A DNA stretch of 64,000 bases. Source: Bradyrhizobium sp. CIAT3101 (GTDB lineage: Bacteria > Pseudomonadota > Alphaproteobacteria > Rhizobiales > Xanthobacteraceae). This document shows, piece by piece, positions 7,880 to 16,358 of this stretch; within the stretch, counting starts at the first letter, position 1; every line of letters starts with the position of its first letter. The DNA lies in NCBI RefSeq assembly GCF_029714945.1, contig NZ_CP121634.1, forward strand, positions 3,927,001-3,991,000, given 5' to 3'. The position numbers and the translations under genes were made by a program. A model generated the notes under the pieces. The model was not told the DNA's origin and ran no database searches. It saw nothing but the letters and a program-made list of their open reading frames with translations.

Positions 7880-8911
7880 TTAGAACGTCAGCTGCACCTT
7901 CATCGATTGCGAGCGGTCGCTGGCGAGCTCGAACGCGGCGACCGCGTTCTCGAACGGCATGGTCGCCGTGATCAGCGGCTTTACGTCGATCAGGCCTTCG
8001 CCCATCAGCCGCACCGCGAGCTCGAACTCGGGATCGAAGCGGAAGGTGCCGCGGAGCTGCAATTCCTTGGCGACGATGGAGTTGATCGGCAGCGTCATCT
8101 CGCCGCCGAGGCCGAGCTGTACCAGCGTCGCGCCGGGACGGAGCACGTCGAGCGCGGTGCGCAGGGCGGCCTGATTGCCGGAAGCCTCGAACAGCGTGTC
8201 GAACACGCCCTTGCCGGTGCGCCAGGGATCGAGTGCGGACGCATTGGTCGCGACATTGATCGCATGCGTTGCGCCGAGTTTTTTGGCGACCGCGAGCGGC
8301 GCGTCGGCAACATCGGTCACGACGATCTCGGACGCACCGCCGAAGCGCGACACCAGGATCATCAGCGCGCCGATCGGGCCGCAGCCGGTGATCAGCACGC
8401 GCTTGCCGAGGAGGGGGCCAGCCTGCTTGCCGGCGTGGAGACACACCGCGAGCGGCTCGGCGACCGCGGCTTCGGCGAGCGACAGCTTGTCGGAGATCGG
8501 CACGGCCTGCGTCGCGTCGACCGAGATGAACTCGCGAAACCCGCCCTGCACGTGGGGAAAGCGCATCGCGCTGCCGAGGAAGCGCATGTCGAGGCACTGG
8601 TTGCGCATGCCCTCCTGGCAATGCAGGCATTGGCCGCACGGCTTGCTCGGATTGACCGCAACGCGCGTCCCGACCTTCACGCTGGTGACGCCGTCGCCGA
8701 CGGCCGCGACCACGCCGGCGATCTCGTGCCCCAGCGCCATCGGCTGCTGGATGCGGACGACGCCGAAACCGCCGTGGTGGTAATAGTGCAGATCGGAGCC
8801 GCAGATGCCGCCGTTGGCGATCTTGACGCGGACTTCACCCGGGGCGGGCGCCGGATCGGGATAGTTGTCGATCCGCAGGTCTTTCGGGGCGTGAATGACG
8901 ACAGCGCGCAT
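7880..8911 (-). CDS. idnD: L-idonate 5-dehydrogenase-like zinc alcohol dehydrogenase
   Basis: This is a medium-chain dehydrogenase/reductase of 343 residues. The catalytic zinc site is in GGICGSDLHYYHHG and GHE, the structural zinc cysteines are in CGQCLHCQEGMRNQC, and the NAD(P) Rossmann motif is TGCGPIGALM. The early LHYY segment and the overall length fit the IdnD branch, which oxidises L-idonate to 5-ketogluconate. It is the last gene of a minus-strand run of dehydratase, SDR and this dehydrogenase, consistent with a sugar-acid route. The exact substrate is inferred from context. Confidence 0.85.
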   Translation of the reverse strand: MRAVVIHAPKDLRIDNYPDPAPAPGEVRVKIANGGICGSDLHYYHHGGFGVVRIQQPMALGHEIAGVVAAVGDGVTSVKVGTRVAVNPSKPCGQCLHCQEGMRNQCLDMRFLGSAMRFPHVQGGFREFISVDATQAVPISDKLSLAEAAVAEPLAVCLHAGKQAGPLLGKRVLITGCGPIGALMILVSRFGGASEIVVTDVADAPLAVAKKLGATHAINVATNASALDPWRTGKGVFDTLFEASGNQAALRTALDVLRPGATLVQLGLGGEMTLPINSIVAKELQLRGTFRFDPEFELAVRLMGEGLIDVKPLITATMPFENAVAAFELASDRSQSMKVQLTF

Positions 8912-8933
8912 GGTTTCGTTCCCTGTTTCGCGA

Positions 8934-9701
8934 TTACATCGCGGCGATCATGCCGCCGTCGACATAGATGATCTGGCCATTGACATAAGTTGAGGCATCC
9001 GAGGCGAGGAAGATCGCCGCGCCCACCAGCTCGTCCGGCTTGCCCCAGCGCTTGGAGGGGATGCGGCCCATCAGCCAGTTGTTGAAATCGGTGTTGTTGA
9101 CCAGCGCCTCGTTCATGTCGGTCAGCATGTAGCCGGGGCCGATCGCATTGGCCTGGATGCCGTGCTGGGCCCATTCCACCGCCATCGAGCGGGTCAGGTT
9201 CTTGATGCCGCCCTTGGCCGCGGTGTAGGGCGCAATCGTCGGCCGCGCCAGCTCGCTGCCGAGCGAGCCGATGTTGATGATCTTGCCGCGCTTGCGCGGG
9301 ATCATGCGCTTGCCGGCCTCGCGGCCGATCACGAAGGCGCTGGTGAGGTCGGTCTCGATCACTTTGCGCCACTCGTCGGTGGTGAATTCCACCAGCGGCT
9401 TGCGGTGCTGGATGCCGGCATTGTTGACGAGAATGTCGACCGCAATGCCCTTTTTGTCGAAGTCGTTGAAGGCCGCCACGATCGCGGGCTCATCGGTGAC
9501 GTTGAACGCCGCGCCCTCGGCTTGGTGTCCGGCGGCGCGAAACTCGGCGACAGCCTGCTCGACACGCTTCGGATCGACGCCATTGATGATGATCTTGGCG
9601 CCGGCCTTGGCCATGCCCTCGGCGATGGCCCGGCCAAGCCCGCGCGAGGAGCCGGTTACCAGCGCGGTGCGGCCGGAAAGGTCGAAGAGGGCGGTGCTCA
9701 T
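8934..9701 (-). CDS. idnO: SDR oxidoreductase, gluconate 5-dehydrogenase-like
   Basis: This is a classical short-chain dehydrogenase of 255 residues: the cofactor motif TGSSRGLG, NNAG after strand 4, the active-site Ser followed by Tyr-x3-Lys in YTAAKGG, and the C-terminal YVNGQIIYVDGG. It closely fits the IdnO/Ga5DH branch that interconverts 5-ketogluconate and gluconate. It lies 22 bases upstream of the IdnD-like gene and 12 bases downstream of the enolase-superfamily gene, so the three form one operon. The substrate assignment is by family and context. Confidence 0.85.
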   Translation of the reverse strand: MSTALFDLSGRTALVTGSSRGLGRAIAEGMAKAGAKIIINGVDPKRVEQAVAEFRAAGHQAEGAAFNVTDEPAIVAAFNDFDKKGIAVDILVNNAGIQHRKPLVEFTTDEWRKVIETDLTSAFVIGREAGKRMIPRKRGKIINIGSLGSELARPTIAPYTAAKGGIKNLTRSMAVEWAQHGIQANAIGPGYMLTDMNEALVNNTDFNNWLMGRIPSKRWGKPDELVGAAIFLASDASTYVNGQIIYVDGGMIAAM

Positions 9702-9713
9702 CTCAAAAGATCC

Positions 9714-10913
9714 TCAGACGTTGGAGCGGCGCACGGTCAGATCGGAGCGCTCAAATACGGCGGGCAGAAGGTCGACGCCCAGGCCGGGGCCTTCCATCGG
9801 AAAGACATAGCCGTCCTTGATCGTGGGCATGGTGGTGACGAGCTCATTGTACCAGCCCTTGTAGAAGGCGCGCACGGATTCCTGGATCAGCGTGTTGGGC
9901 TGGCTGAATGACATGTGGATGGCGGCGATGAAGCCGATCGGGCCGATGCAGTCATGCGGCGCGAAGGGGCGGTGATAGGTCTCGGCCATCGCCGCGATCT
10001 TGCGGCCCTCGGTGAGGCCGCCGGTCCAGCACAGATCGGCCATCACCACATGCATGGCGTCGCGGTCGAGCATGTCCTTGTAGGGGAAGCGCGAGCCCAG
10101 CGTCTCGCTGGCGCAGACCCAGACGTCGGTCGAGCGGGCGTATTCGGCGAGAGCCTGCGGCGAGTTCATGCGGATCGGGTCTTCGTACCAGGTCGGCTTG
10201 TAGGGCTCGAGCGCGCGGGCGATCTGCTTTGCGGTCGGCAGATTCCACAGCGAGTGGAGCTCGACCATGATCTCCATCTTGTCGCCGACGGCCTTGCGGA
10301 TTTTTTCGAACGGCTCGATCGCCTGCTTCATCTGGGCGGCCGTGATGTAGAGGCCCTTGTTCTCCTGCGCCGCTGGATCGAACGGCCAGATCTTCATCGC
10401 CGAGATGCCGCTTTCCAGGAGGCTTTCGGCGAGCGCATCGGCGCGGTTCATGAAGCCGTCGAGGTCTTCATAGGGGCCCTTGGAGGCGCCGAGATTCCAG
10501 TTGGAGACCGGGCTGATATTGGTGGAGCGCACATATTGCGTGCCGGCGCAGGTGTTGTAGATGCGCTGCTTGTCGCGGCAGAGGCCGCCGAGCATCTGAT
10601 GCACCGGCTGATTGCAGACCTTGCCGAACAGATCCCACAGCGCGATGTCGATCGCCGATGCGGCGCGATATTCGACGCCGGTCGATGACTGCGCCATCGG
10701 CAGGTTCAGCATGTCGCGATGGATCGCCTCGATGTGGAGGGGATTGCGGCCGAGCAGGCGGCCGGCGAACGTGTCGTGGATCTGCGCTTCGACCGCGCCC
10801 GCGCCATAGAAGGTCTCACCCAAGCCGATGACGCCGGCATCGGTGTGGACGCGCACCCAGATGACGTTGGAGAATTCCTCGGTGCGCAGCGTCTCGATCG
10901 ACGTGATCTTCAC
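9714..10913 (-). CDS. enolase-superfamily sugar-acid dehydratase (MR/MLE, ManD/RspA-like)
   Basis: This is a 399-residue member of the mandelate racemase/muconate-lactonising group. The metal ligands look like Glu218 (in the VELH segment), Glu244 (YEDP) and Glu270 (ASET). The general acid/base candidates are Lys174 (MKIWP) and His320 (FAPHDC), the pattern of acid-sugar dehydratases such as mannonate or galactonate dehydratase. It starts at GTG behind GGGAGGA. It heads the minus-strand operon and is divergent from the GntR gene. It probably turns a hexonate or uronate-derived acid into a 2-keto-3-deoxy acid; which one cannot be told from sequence. Confidence 0.87.
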   Translation of the reverse strand: MKITSIETLRTEEFSNVIWVRVHTDAGVIGLGETFYGAGAVEAQIHDTFAGRLLGRNPLHIEAIHRDMLNLPMAQSSTGVEYRAASAIDIALWDLFGKVCNQPVHQMLGGLCRDKQRIYNTCAGTQYVRSTNISPVSNWNLGASKGPYEDLDGFMNRADALAESLLESGISAMKIWPFDPAAQENKGLYITAAQMKQAIEPFEKIRKAVGDKMEIMVELHSLWNLPTAKQIARALEPYKPTWYEDPIRMNSPQALAEYARSTDVWVCASETLGSRFPYKDMLDRDAMHVVMADLCWTGGLTEGRKIAAMAETYHRPFAPHDCIGPIGFIAAIHMSFSQPNTLIQESVRAFYKGWYNELVTTMPTIKDGYVFPMEGPGLGVDLLPAVFERSDLTVRRSNV

Positions 10914-11031
10914 GGCAATTGTCCTCCCATCGTGAGCGCGGCTAGCGCCCGTCTTGTTGTTCTTCCTTGGTCGTTCTTCCTTGGCCGCTCCGCAGCCTTG
11001 GAGACGCCGTCATACGCGCACTTGTAATATA

Positions 11032-11060
11032 TCACAACATGTTTTAAGCATGTCACAACA
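11032..11060. promoter_or_regulatory. candidate GntR operator in a divergent promoter
   Basis: Within the divergent promoter the octamer TCACAACA occurs twice, 21 bases apart (two helical turns), enclosing an inverted repeat ACATG-N7-CATGT. The tract is AT-rich compared with its surroundings and lies about 50 bases before the GntR start. This is what a dimeric FadR/GntR-type repressor site would look like, but binding is an inference. Confidence 0.45.
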
Positions 11061-11108
11061 ATGATGCGACCTGGCCCAAGACGAGGCGAGGGCGATGGGG
11101 AGGACAGC

Positions 11109-11870
11109 ATGGTGCGGCGCAAACGCGCGCTCGAGTTGGTCAACGCGGAGAGCGAAGGCGCCATCAGCAGGCGCAACCGCGTCAATTTCGTCGAGCTTGC
11201 CTATCAGAAGATCGAGGATCTTCTTGTCAGTTGCGAGCTGAGGCCGGGTCAGTTCCTGACCATGCTGGAGCTGCAGCACATCACGGGATTTGGCCGCACA
11301 CCGGTACACCATGCCGTCAACACGCTTGCCGCCGACACGCTGATCATTATCCGTCCGCGCCATGGTTTGCAGGTCGCCCCGATCGATCTGGCGCGTGAGC
11401 GCATGCTGCTGGGCCTGCGCCGCGACATGGAACGCTTCGTGATCCGCTTGGCTGCTGATCGCGCCAGCCTCTCGCATCGCAACCAAGCCCTGCATATCGA
11501 GCGTGTGCTGCGCGAGCGACGCGCCAACCTGACGCTCGACGAGTTCAACAACCTCGACCGCCGAATCGACGCGCTGATCCTCGAGGCCGGCGGCGAGCCC
11601 TTCCTCGCGCATACGATGCGGCCACTGCACACGCTCTACCGGCGCATCGGCTTCATCCATCACCGCCACATGCCGGGGCGGACCGACTTGTCGAGCACCA
11701 TCGATCGCCATCTCGACATTTTGAATGCGATCGCCACACGCCGCGTTGAAGCTGCGGTGAATGCGAGCGACGCGCTGATCGATTTCATGGATACGATATT
11801 CGTCGGCATGGAGGCGGGGATCGATCCGCGCCTGCTCGATTGCAGCATCGAGCCGCTGCTCGACGCGTAG
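11109..11870 (+). CDS. GntR-family regulator (FCD-type effector domain)
   Basis: This transcription factor of 253 residues from the ATG that follows GGAGG has an N-terminal winged helix (AYQKIEDLLVSCELRPGQF, then TGFGRTPVHHAVNTL as the recognition helix). An all-helical effector domain with dispersed His/Asp residues follows, as in FCD proteins that bind a metal and a carboxylate. It lies between, and divergent from, the dehydratase operon and leads into the MFS permease gene, so it most likely controls both sets in response to the sugar acid. Confidence 0.87.
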   Translation: MVRRKRALELVNAESEGAISRRNRVNFVELAYQKIEDLLVSCELRPGQFLTMLELQHITGFGRTPVHHAVNTLAADTLIIIRPRHGLQVAPIDLARERMLLGLRRDMERFVIRLAADRASLSHRNQALHIERVLRERRANLTLDEFNNLDRRIDALILEAGGEPFLAHTMRPLHTLYRRIGFIHHRHMPGRTDLSSTIDRHLDILNAIATRRVEAAVNASDALIDFMDTIFVGMEAGIDPRLLDCSIEPLLDA

Positions 11871-11894
11871 AAAAATTTCGAAGAGAGGACCAAC

Positions 11895-13259
11895 ATGTCA
11901 ACGATGGCCGTGCCACAACCGACCGCGAGCGAAGCCGCGGTCCGCTATCTCATCACCAATTACAGTCCAAAGGGCAACAAGGTCGGCTGGCTGATGATGG
12001 CCTCGATCCTGGTCGAGGCCTGGGATCTCTATTCGATCGCCTTCGTGCTGATCTTCATCAAGGAGCAGTACAATCCCGATCCGTTGATGCTCGGCCTTGC
12101 CGCGGCCGGCACGCAAGGCGGTGCGCTGATCGGCGCGCTGCTCGGCGGCTGGCTGTCCGACAAGATCGGCCGCCGCGTGATGTTCCTGGTGACGATGGTG
12201 ATGTTCATCGTGCTGGCGCTGGCGCAGGCTTTTGTGCCGAGCGTCGCCTGGCTCGTCGTGATCCGCTTCCTGCTCGGCATTCCGCTCGGCTCCGATATCT
12301 CGACCGGCTACACCTACATCATGGAATCCATGGCGAAAGGTGAGCGCGAGGTGATGGGCAATCGCTGGCAGTTCATGTTCGCCGTCGGCGAAGTGCTGAC
12401 CATCGGCGTCATCGTGATCTTCCTGCTGCTCGACATTCAGCACGAGATGCTGTGGCGCGTGACGCTCGGCCTCGGTGCGGTGCCGGCGCTGATCATCCTG
12501 ATCATGCGCCACGACGTGCCGGAGACGGCGGTGTGGCTGGTGCAGAAGGGGCGTTATCGTGAGGCCAAGCAGGTCGCGCGCGAGATGTTCAACGACGACC
12601 TCGCCATGCTGCCGGACCAGGACGTTCCGGTGCCGAAGGTCTCGACTCGTGCCTTCCTCGCCGACCTCAAGCAGGACCCGATCCGCTGGCGTGCGACGGT
12701 CTACGGCTGGATCGCCTGCTTCGCCCAAGGCAGCGAGTTCTCGACCTTCGCGTTCTATTTGCCCGTGCTGTTCGTGATGGTCGGCGTGTCGAGCGTGCTC
12801 GGGATCAACCTGGTGACCATGGCGCTGTTCTGCTTCGCGGCTCTGTCCGGCTGGGTCGGTCCGCTGCTGACGCCGAAGATCGGCCACCGCGGCATCGCGA
12901 TCGCCGGCTTCTCGATCGTGCTGGCCTCGCTGCTGGTCGCAGCCTTCGCGCTCTACACCGACAACAAGATCCTGCTGCCGTTCGCGGCGGCCGCCATGTT
13001 GTGGGGTCACTATTGGGACGCGTCGAACTGCATGACGATCCCGACCATGGTCGCCAAGCCGAAGTACCGCGGCACGGCGAGCGGCTTCGCCTACATGTTC
13101 GTGAAGCTGCCGTCGTTCCTGGCGATCTTCCTGTTCCCGACGGTGTTCGCTGCAGTCGGGCAGGCCAGTGCCACCCTGATGGTCGCGATCTTCCCGCTGA
13201 TCGGATTGCTCGCCGCAATCTTCATCCTGCCGGAAGTCTACGGCTACGAGAACGACTGA
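11895..13259 (+). CDS. MFS transporter, sugar-acid/metabolite:H+ symporter type
   Basis: This 454-residue major-facilitator permease has about 12 transmembrane helices. The conserved loop between helices 2 and 3 reads GGWLSDKIGRRVMF, and a second signature R-F-L-L-G-I-P-L-G-S-D lies in helix 4-5. A GAGAGGA site precedes the ATG, and the gene follows the GntR regulator by 24 bases. The context of hexonate catabolic genes suggests it imports the same sugar acid. A TRAP transporter follows 38 bases later, so the locus carries two unrelated uptake systems. Confidence 0.87.
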   Translation: MSTMAVPQPTASEAAVRYLITNYSPKGNKVGWLMMASILVEAWDLYSIAFVLIFIKEQYNPDPLMLGLAAAGTQGGALIGALLGGWLSDKIGRRVMFLVTMVMFIVLALAQAFVPSVAWLVVIRFLLGIPLGSDISTGYTYIMESMAKGEREVMGNRWQFMFAVGEVLTIGVIVIFLLLDIQHEMLWRVTLGLGAVPALIILIMRHDVPETAVWLVQKGRYREAKQVAREMFNDDLAMLPDQDVPVPKVSTRAFLADLKQDPIRWRATVYGWIACFAQGSEFSTFAFYLPVLFVMVGVSSVLGINLVTMALFCFAALSGWVGPLLTPKIGHRGIAIAGFSIVLASLLVAAFALYTDNKILLPFAAAAMLWGHYWDASNCMTIPTMVAKPKYRGTASGFAYMFVKLPSFLAIFLFPTVFAAVGQASATLMVAIFPLIGLLAAIFILPEVYGYEND

Positions 13260-13297
13260 CGGATAACGCCAAAGCAACAAACCGAAGGGGAGGCATC

Positions 13298-14308
13298 ATG
13301 ACGAAGTTTTCGCGCCGCGCGATGTTGGCGGGTATCGCAGGAGGGCTTGCAGCTCCGGCCCTGATCAGGCCGGCAGCCGCTGCCACGACGCTCAAAGTCT
13401 CGACGTCGTTTCCGAATGACCCGAAATTTTCGACGGCCCGGATCTGGTATGATCTCTTTCTGCCGCGGCTGAAGGAGGCGACCGACGGGCAGGTTGCGAC
13501 ACAATTCTTCCCGGACAATCAGCTCGGCCAGGAGGCCGATGTCGTCAACCAGGTCAAGTTGGGCGTCGTCGACATGATGCTTGTCGGCACGTCGATCTGG
13601 ACCAACGTCGTGCCCGAGATCGGCGCGTTCGATCTCGGCTACATCTTCGCGGACTATGATCACATGCGAAGAGTTGCATCCTCACCAGGGGGTGAGGCCG
13701 TGCGACAGCTCCTGGTGAAAAAGGCCGGTGTGCATTTCCCTGCCTGGGGGCGCAATCTCGGCGCCCGCAATTTCATGACAAAGTTCGCGTTCAAGGAGCC
13801 CGCCGAGCTCGCCGGCAAGAAGATTCGCTGCCTGCCGAATCCGGTGGTGACGGAGACCGTCAAGCTCATGGGCGCCGCTGCAACGCCGATGGCGTTCGGC
13901 GAGATCTACACCGGACTTCAGGCCGGTGTGATCGACGGGCTGGAGCATGATGCCCCGACGATCATCTCGGCGAAATTCTATGAAACGGCCAAGAATTTCA
14001 CGCTGACCAAGCATATTCACACGCCTTTCGGCGCTTTCATCAGCGACCGCACCATGACCAGACTGCCCGCGGCGCAGCGCGACGGCCTGATCAAGGCCAT
14101 CCAGCAGGCCACGGATGAACACTTTGCCAAAGCCGGTCAGATCGAGGCGGACGCGACGGCGGAATTGAAGAAGCTCGGCGTGACCATTTCTGAATGCGAT
14201 CGTGGCGCGTTCCGGGAGCACGTTCGACCGATGTGGGATCGCTTCGCCGAGCGAACACCCGCCGCGAAGCCGCTGCTGGATGCGATCCGCCAGACCGAAA
14301 ACGGCTAG
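13298..14308 (+). CDS. TRAP transporter solute-binding protein (DctP type)
   Basis: This is the periplasmic receptor of a tripartite ATP-independent transporter, 336 residues. The signal sequence has an SRRAMLAG start that resembles a Tat signal, with cleavage near AAAATT. The mature part shows DctP features: NQLGQEADVVNQVKLG, the arginine region near KKIRCLPNPV, which in this family contacts the substrate carboxylate, and GEIYTGLQAGVIDGLEHD. The ATG has GGGGAGG upstream. The fused membrane subunit gene follows by 4 bases. The substrate is a carboxylate, probably a sugar acid by context. Confidence 0.9.
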   Translation: MTKFSRRAMLAGIAGGLAAPALIRPAAAATTLKVSTSFPNDPKFSTARIWYDLFLPRLKEATDGQVATQFFPDNQLGQEADVVNQVKLGVVDMMLVGTSIWTNVVPEIGAFDLGYIFADYDHMRRVASSPGGEAVRQLLVKKAGVHFPAWGRNLGARNFMTKFAFKEPAELAGKKIRCLPNPVVTETVKLMGAAATPMAFGEIYTGLQAGVIDGLEHDAPTIISAKFYETAKNFTLTKHIHTPFGAFISDRTMTRLPAAQRDGLIKAIQQATDEHFAKAGQIEADATAELKKLGVTISECDRGAFREHVRPMWDRFAERTPAAKPLLDAIRQTENG

Positions 14309-14312
14309 ATCG

Positions 14313-16193
14313 ATGACGACGCCTGTCACCGTGGCGCGAACCGGACAACTAGCGGTCGAAGGCATCTGGCCGGCTTTCCTGAAGGGCCTGCTGCTTGTTC
14401 TCGAGTGGACGGCAACGGCTCTGCTCGCGGCTGATCTTCTTGTCGTCATCGGATCGGTCCTCGCCCGGCATTTGTTCGACACGCCGGTGGAGTGGAGCGA
14501 CGATGTTGCTCGCGCGCTGCTCCTTGCCGTGACCTTTCTCGGCGCGGCTGCGGCATTGGCGCGCGGCGACAATGCCGGCGTGACGTTCTTTGTCGATCGA
14601 ATTGCGCCGCGCCGGCGCGAACAACTCGATGCCGCGGTGGCTGCGCTTGTTGTGATCATCACGGCTGCGTCGTTCTACTACGCAACCCAGTTACTGGTTG
14701 AAACGTCGGGTCAGACGGTCGGGGCCGGGGTGCCACAGGAAGTCTTCTTTGCTCCCCTCTGCGTTGCGACTGCTGCCATGACGCTTTTTGCGATCGATAC
14801 CTGCCTGCGTTTCCGCCGGCGGGATACCGTCGCGGCGGTCGCCGGCTATGCGATCCTGGCCGCCCTCTGGACGGCCTGGCTGTCGCTCTCGCCAGACACC
14901 ACGCCAGGACTGCCGTGGATCATGGGTCTCGTCTTTGTCGCGTCTTTGGTGGCCGGTGTCGCGATCGCTTTCGTTCTGGCGCTTTCCGCGCTGGTTTTTG
15001 TCTGGTGCGGCGACATGTTGCCGGGCCAGTTCCTTGCCCAGCAGATGGCGCGCGGCATCGACAACTTTGTGCTGCTTGCCGTGCCGTTCTTCATCCTGGT
15101 CGGCTATCTGATGGAGGCGAACGGCATGTCCGTCCGTCTGATCTCACTTCTGCAACGAGGTGCTGGCCGGATTCGCGGGGGCCTCGACGTCGTGATGGTC
15201 CTCGCGATGGTGATCTTTTCCGGCATCTCCGGTTCGAAGATGGCTGACATCGCGGCCGTCGGCTCCGTGTTGGTGCCAGCGGCCCGCAAATCCGGACAGA
15301 AGCCGGGAGACGCGGTCGCGCTGCTCGCGGCCTCGGCGGTCATGGCAGAGACTATTCCTCCCTGCGTGAATCTCATCATCCTTGGCTTTGTCGCGAACTT
15401 GTCGATCGGCGGCCTGTTCATGGCGGGTCTGCTCCCTTCGGCGCTGATGGCACTCGCCCTCATTCTCACGGCTGTGGTCGCGGGGCGTCGCACCACGCAG
15501 GCCGCGATTGTCGGCGGCGCCGGCGAATCCATGACGAGCATGGCGACCAGCGGCGTCGCGGCGTTCGGCCTGATCGTGCTGATTTTCGGCGGCTATCGAT
15601 CGGGCTTTGCAACTGCGACGGAGATTTCTGCTTTTGCGGTTGTCTATGCACTGGCCGTCGGGTGGGTCTTATTCCGGGAGATGACCTGGACGGCAGTCGG
15701 CTCGGTCATGCGGCACGCGGCCGTGCGCTCAGGGATGGTTCTTTTCATCGTAGCGGCCGCCCAGAGCCTGGCTTATGTCCTGACGCTCCAGCAGATCCCG
15801 CACGCGATTGCGGATGTCCTGGTGGCTTTGACCGCCCAGCACGGGCGTTGGGTCTTTCTTCTTCTCTCTGTCCTGATCCTGATCGTGATGGGATCCGTTC
15901 TGGAGGGAGCCGCTGCACTGATCATCTTCGCGCCGCTGCTGATGCCGGTGGCACGGCAACTCGGCGTCGATCCCCTCCATTACGGGGTCATCCTTGTCGT
16001 GGGCATGGGGATCGGGCTATTTGCACCTCCGCTCGGTCTCGGCCTCTATGGTGCGTGCCTCATCGGCGGTGTGCGGCTCGAGGACACCATCGTGCCGATC
16101 TTGAAGTATCTCGGGATACTCTTCCTTTGCCTGATCCTGATCGCCTTTGTCCCGGAGATCAGCACGGCCCTGCCGAGGGCGTTGGGATACTGA
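14313..16193 (+). CDS. TRAP transporter, fused small and large permease (DctQM)
   Basis: This 626-residue integral membrane protein joins the two permease subunits that are usually separate. Residues 1 to about 165 form the four-helix DctQ part (including the VEWSDDVARALLLAVTFLGAA segment). The rest is the DctM ion-coupled transport part, with ISGSKMADIAAVGSVLVPA and IPPCVNLIILG helical hairpins and the late GSVLEGAAALIIFAPLLMP segment. It follows the binding-protein gene by 4 bases and should be translationally coupled. Fused QM subunits are known in the family. It probably imports the acid used by the neighbouring catabolic genes. Confidence 0.9.
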   Translation: MTTPVTVARTGQLAVEGIWPAFLKGLLLVLEWTATALLAADLLVVIGSVLARHLFDTPVEWSDDVARALLLAVTFLGAAAALARGDNAGVTFFVDRIAPRRREQLDAAVAALVVIITAASFYYATQLLVETSGQTVGAGVPQEVFFAPLCVATAAMTLFAIDTCLRFRRRDTVAAVAGYAILAALWTAWLSLSPDTTPGLPWIMGLVFVASLVAGVAIAFVLALSALVFVWCGDMLPGQFLAQQMARGIDNFVLLAVPFFILVGYLMEANGMSVRLISLLQRGAGRIRGGLDVVMVLAMVIFSGISGSKMADIAAVGSVLVPAARKSGQKPGDAVALLAASAVMAETIPPCVNLIILGFVANLSIGGLFMAGLLPSALMALALILTAVVAGRRTTQAAIVGGAGESMTSMATSGVAAFGLIVLIFGGYRSGFATATEISAFAVVYALAVGWVLFREMTWTAVGSVMRHAAVRSGMVLFIVAAAQSLAYVLTLQQIPHAIADVLVALTAQHGRWVFLLLSVLILIVMGSVLEGAAALIIFAPLLMPVARQLGVDPLHYGVILVVGMGIGLFAPPLGLGLYGACLIGGVRLEDTIVPILKYLGILFLCLILIAFVPEISTALPRALGY

Positions 16194-16239
16194 CGGCCCT
16201 CCAATGGGCCGCAGTGTCGTGTCGCCGATGATGACATTG

Positions 16240-16342
16240 TGCCTCTGTTTTGCCCGACGTGTCAAACGGGTTCGGAAAATGCGCATGGCGACGCGCGGAC
16301 GGTGGTCGGCTACTTTGCATGGGGTTGTTTTCGATATTTTGA
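16240..16342. repeat. dispersed intergenic element between convergent genes
   Basis: The gap between the TRAP permease and the opposite-strand permease contains a TTTTGCCCGACGTGTCAAA segment with a short CCCG/CGGG hairpin, ending with GGGGTTGTTTTCGATATTTT. I recall very similar sequence scattered between genes in Bradyrhizobium and Rhodopseudomonas genomes. Only one copy is visible here, so calling it a repeat rests on memory. Confidence 0.4.
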
Positions 16343-16358
16343 GATCGACTGACCACGC

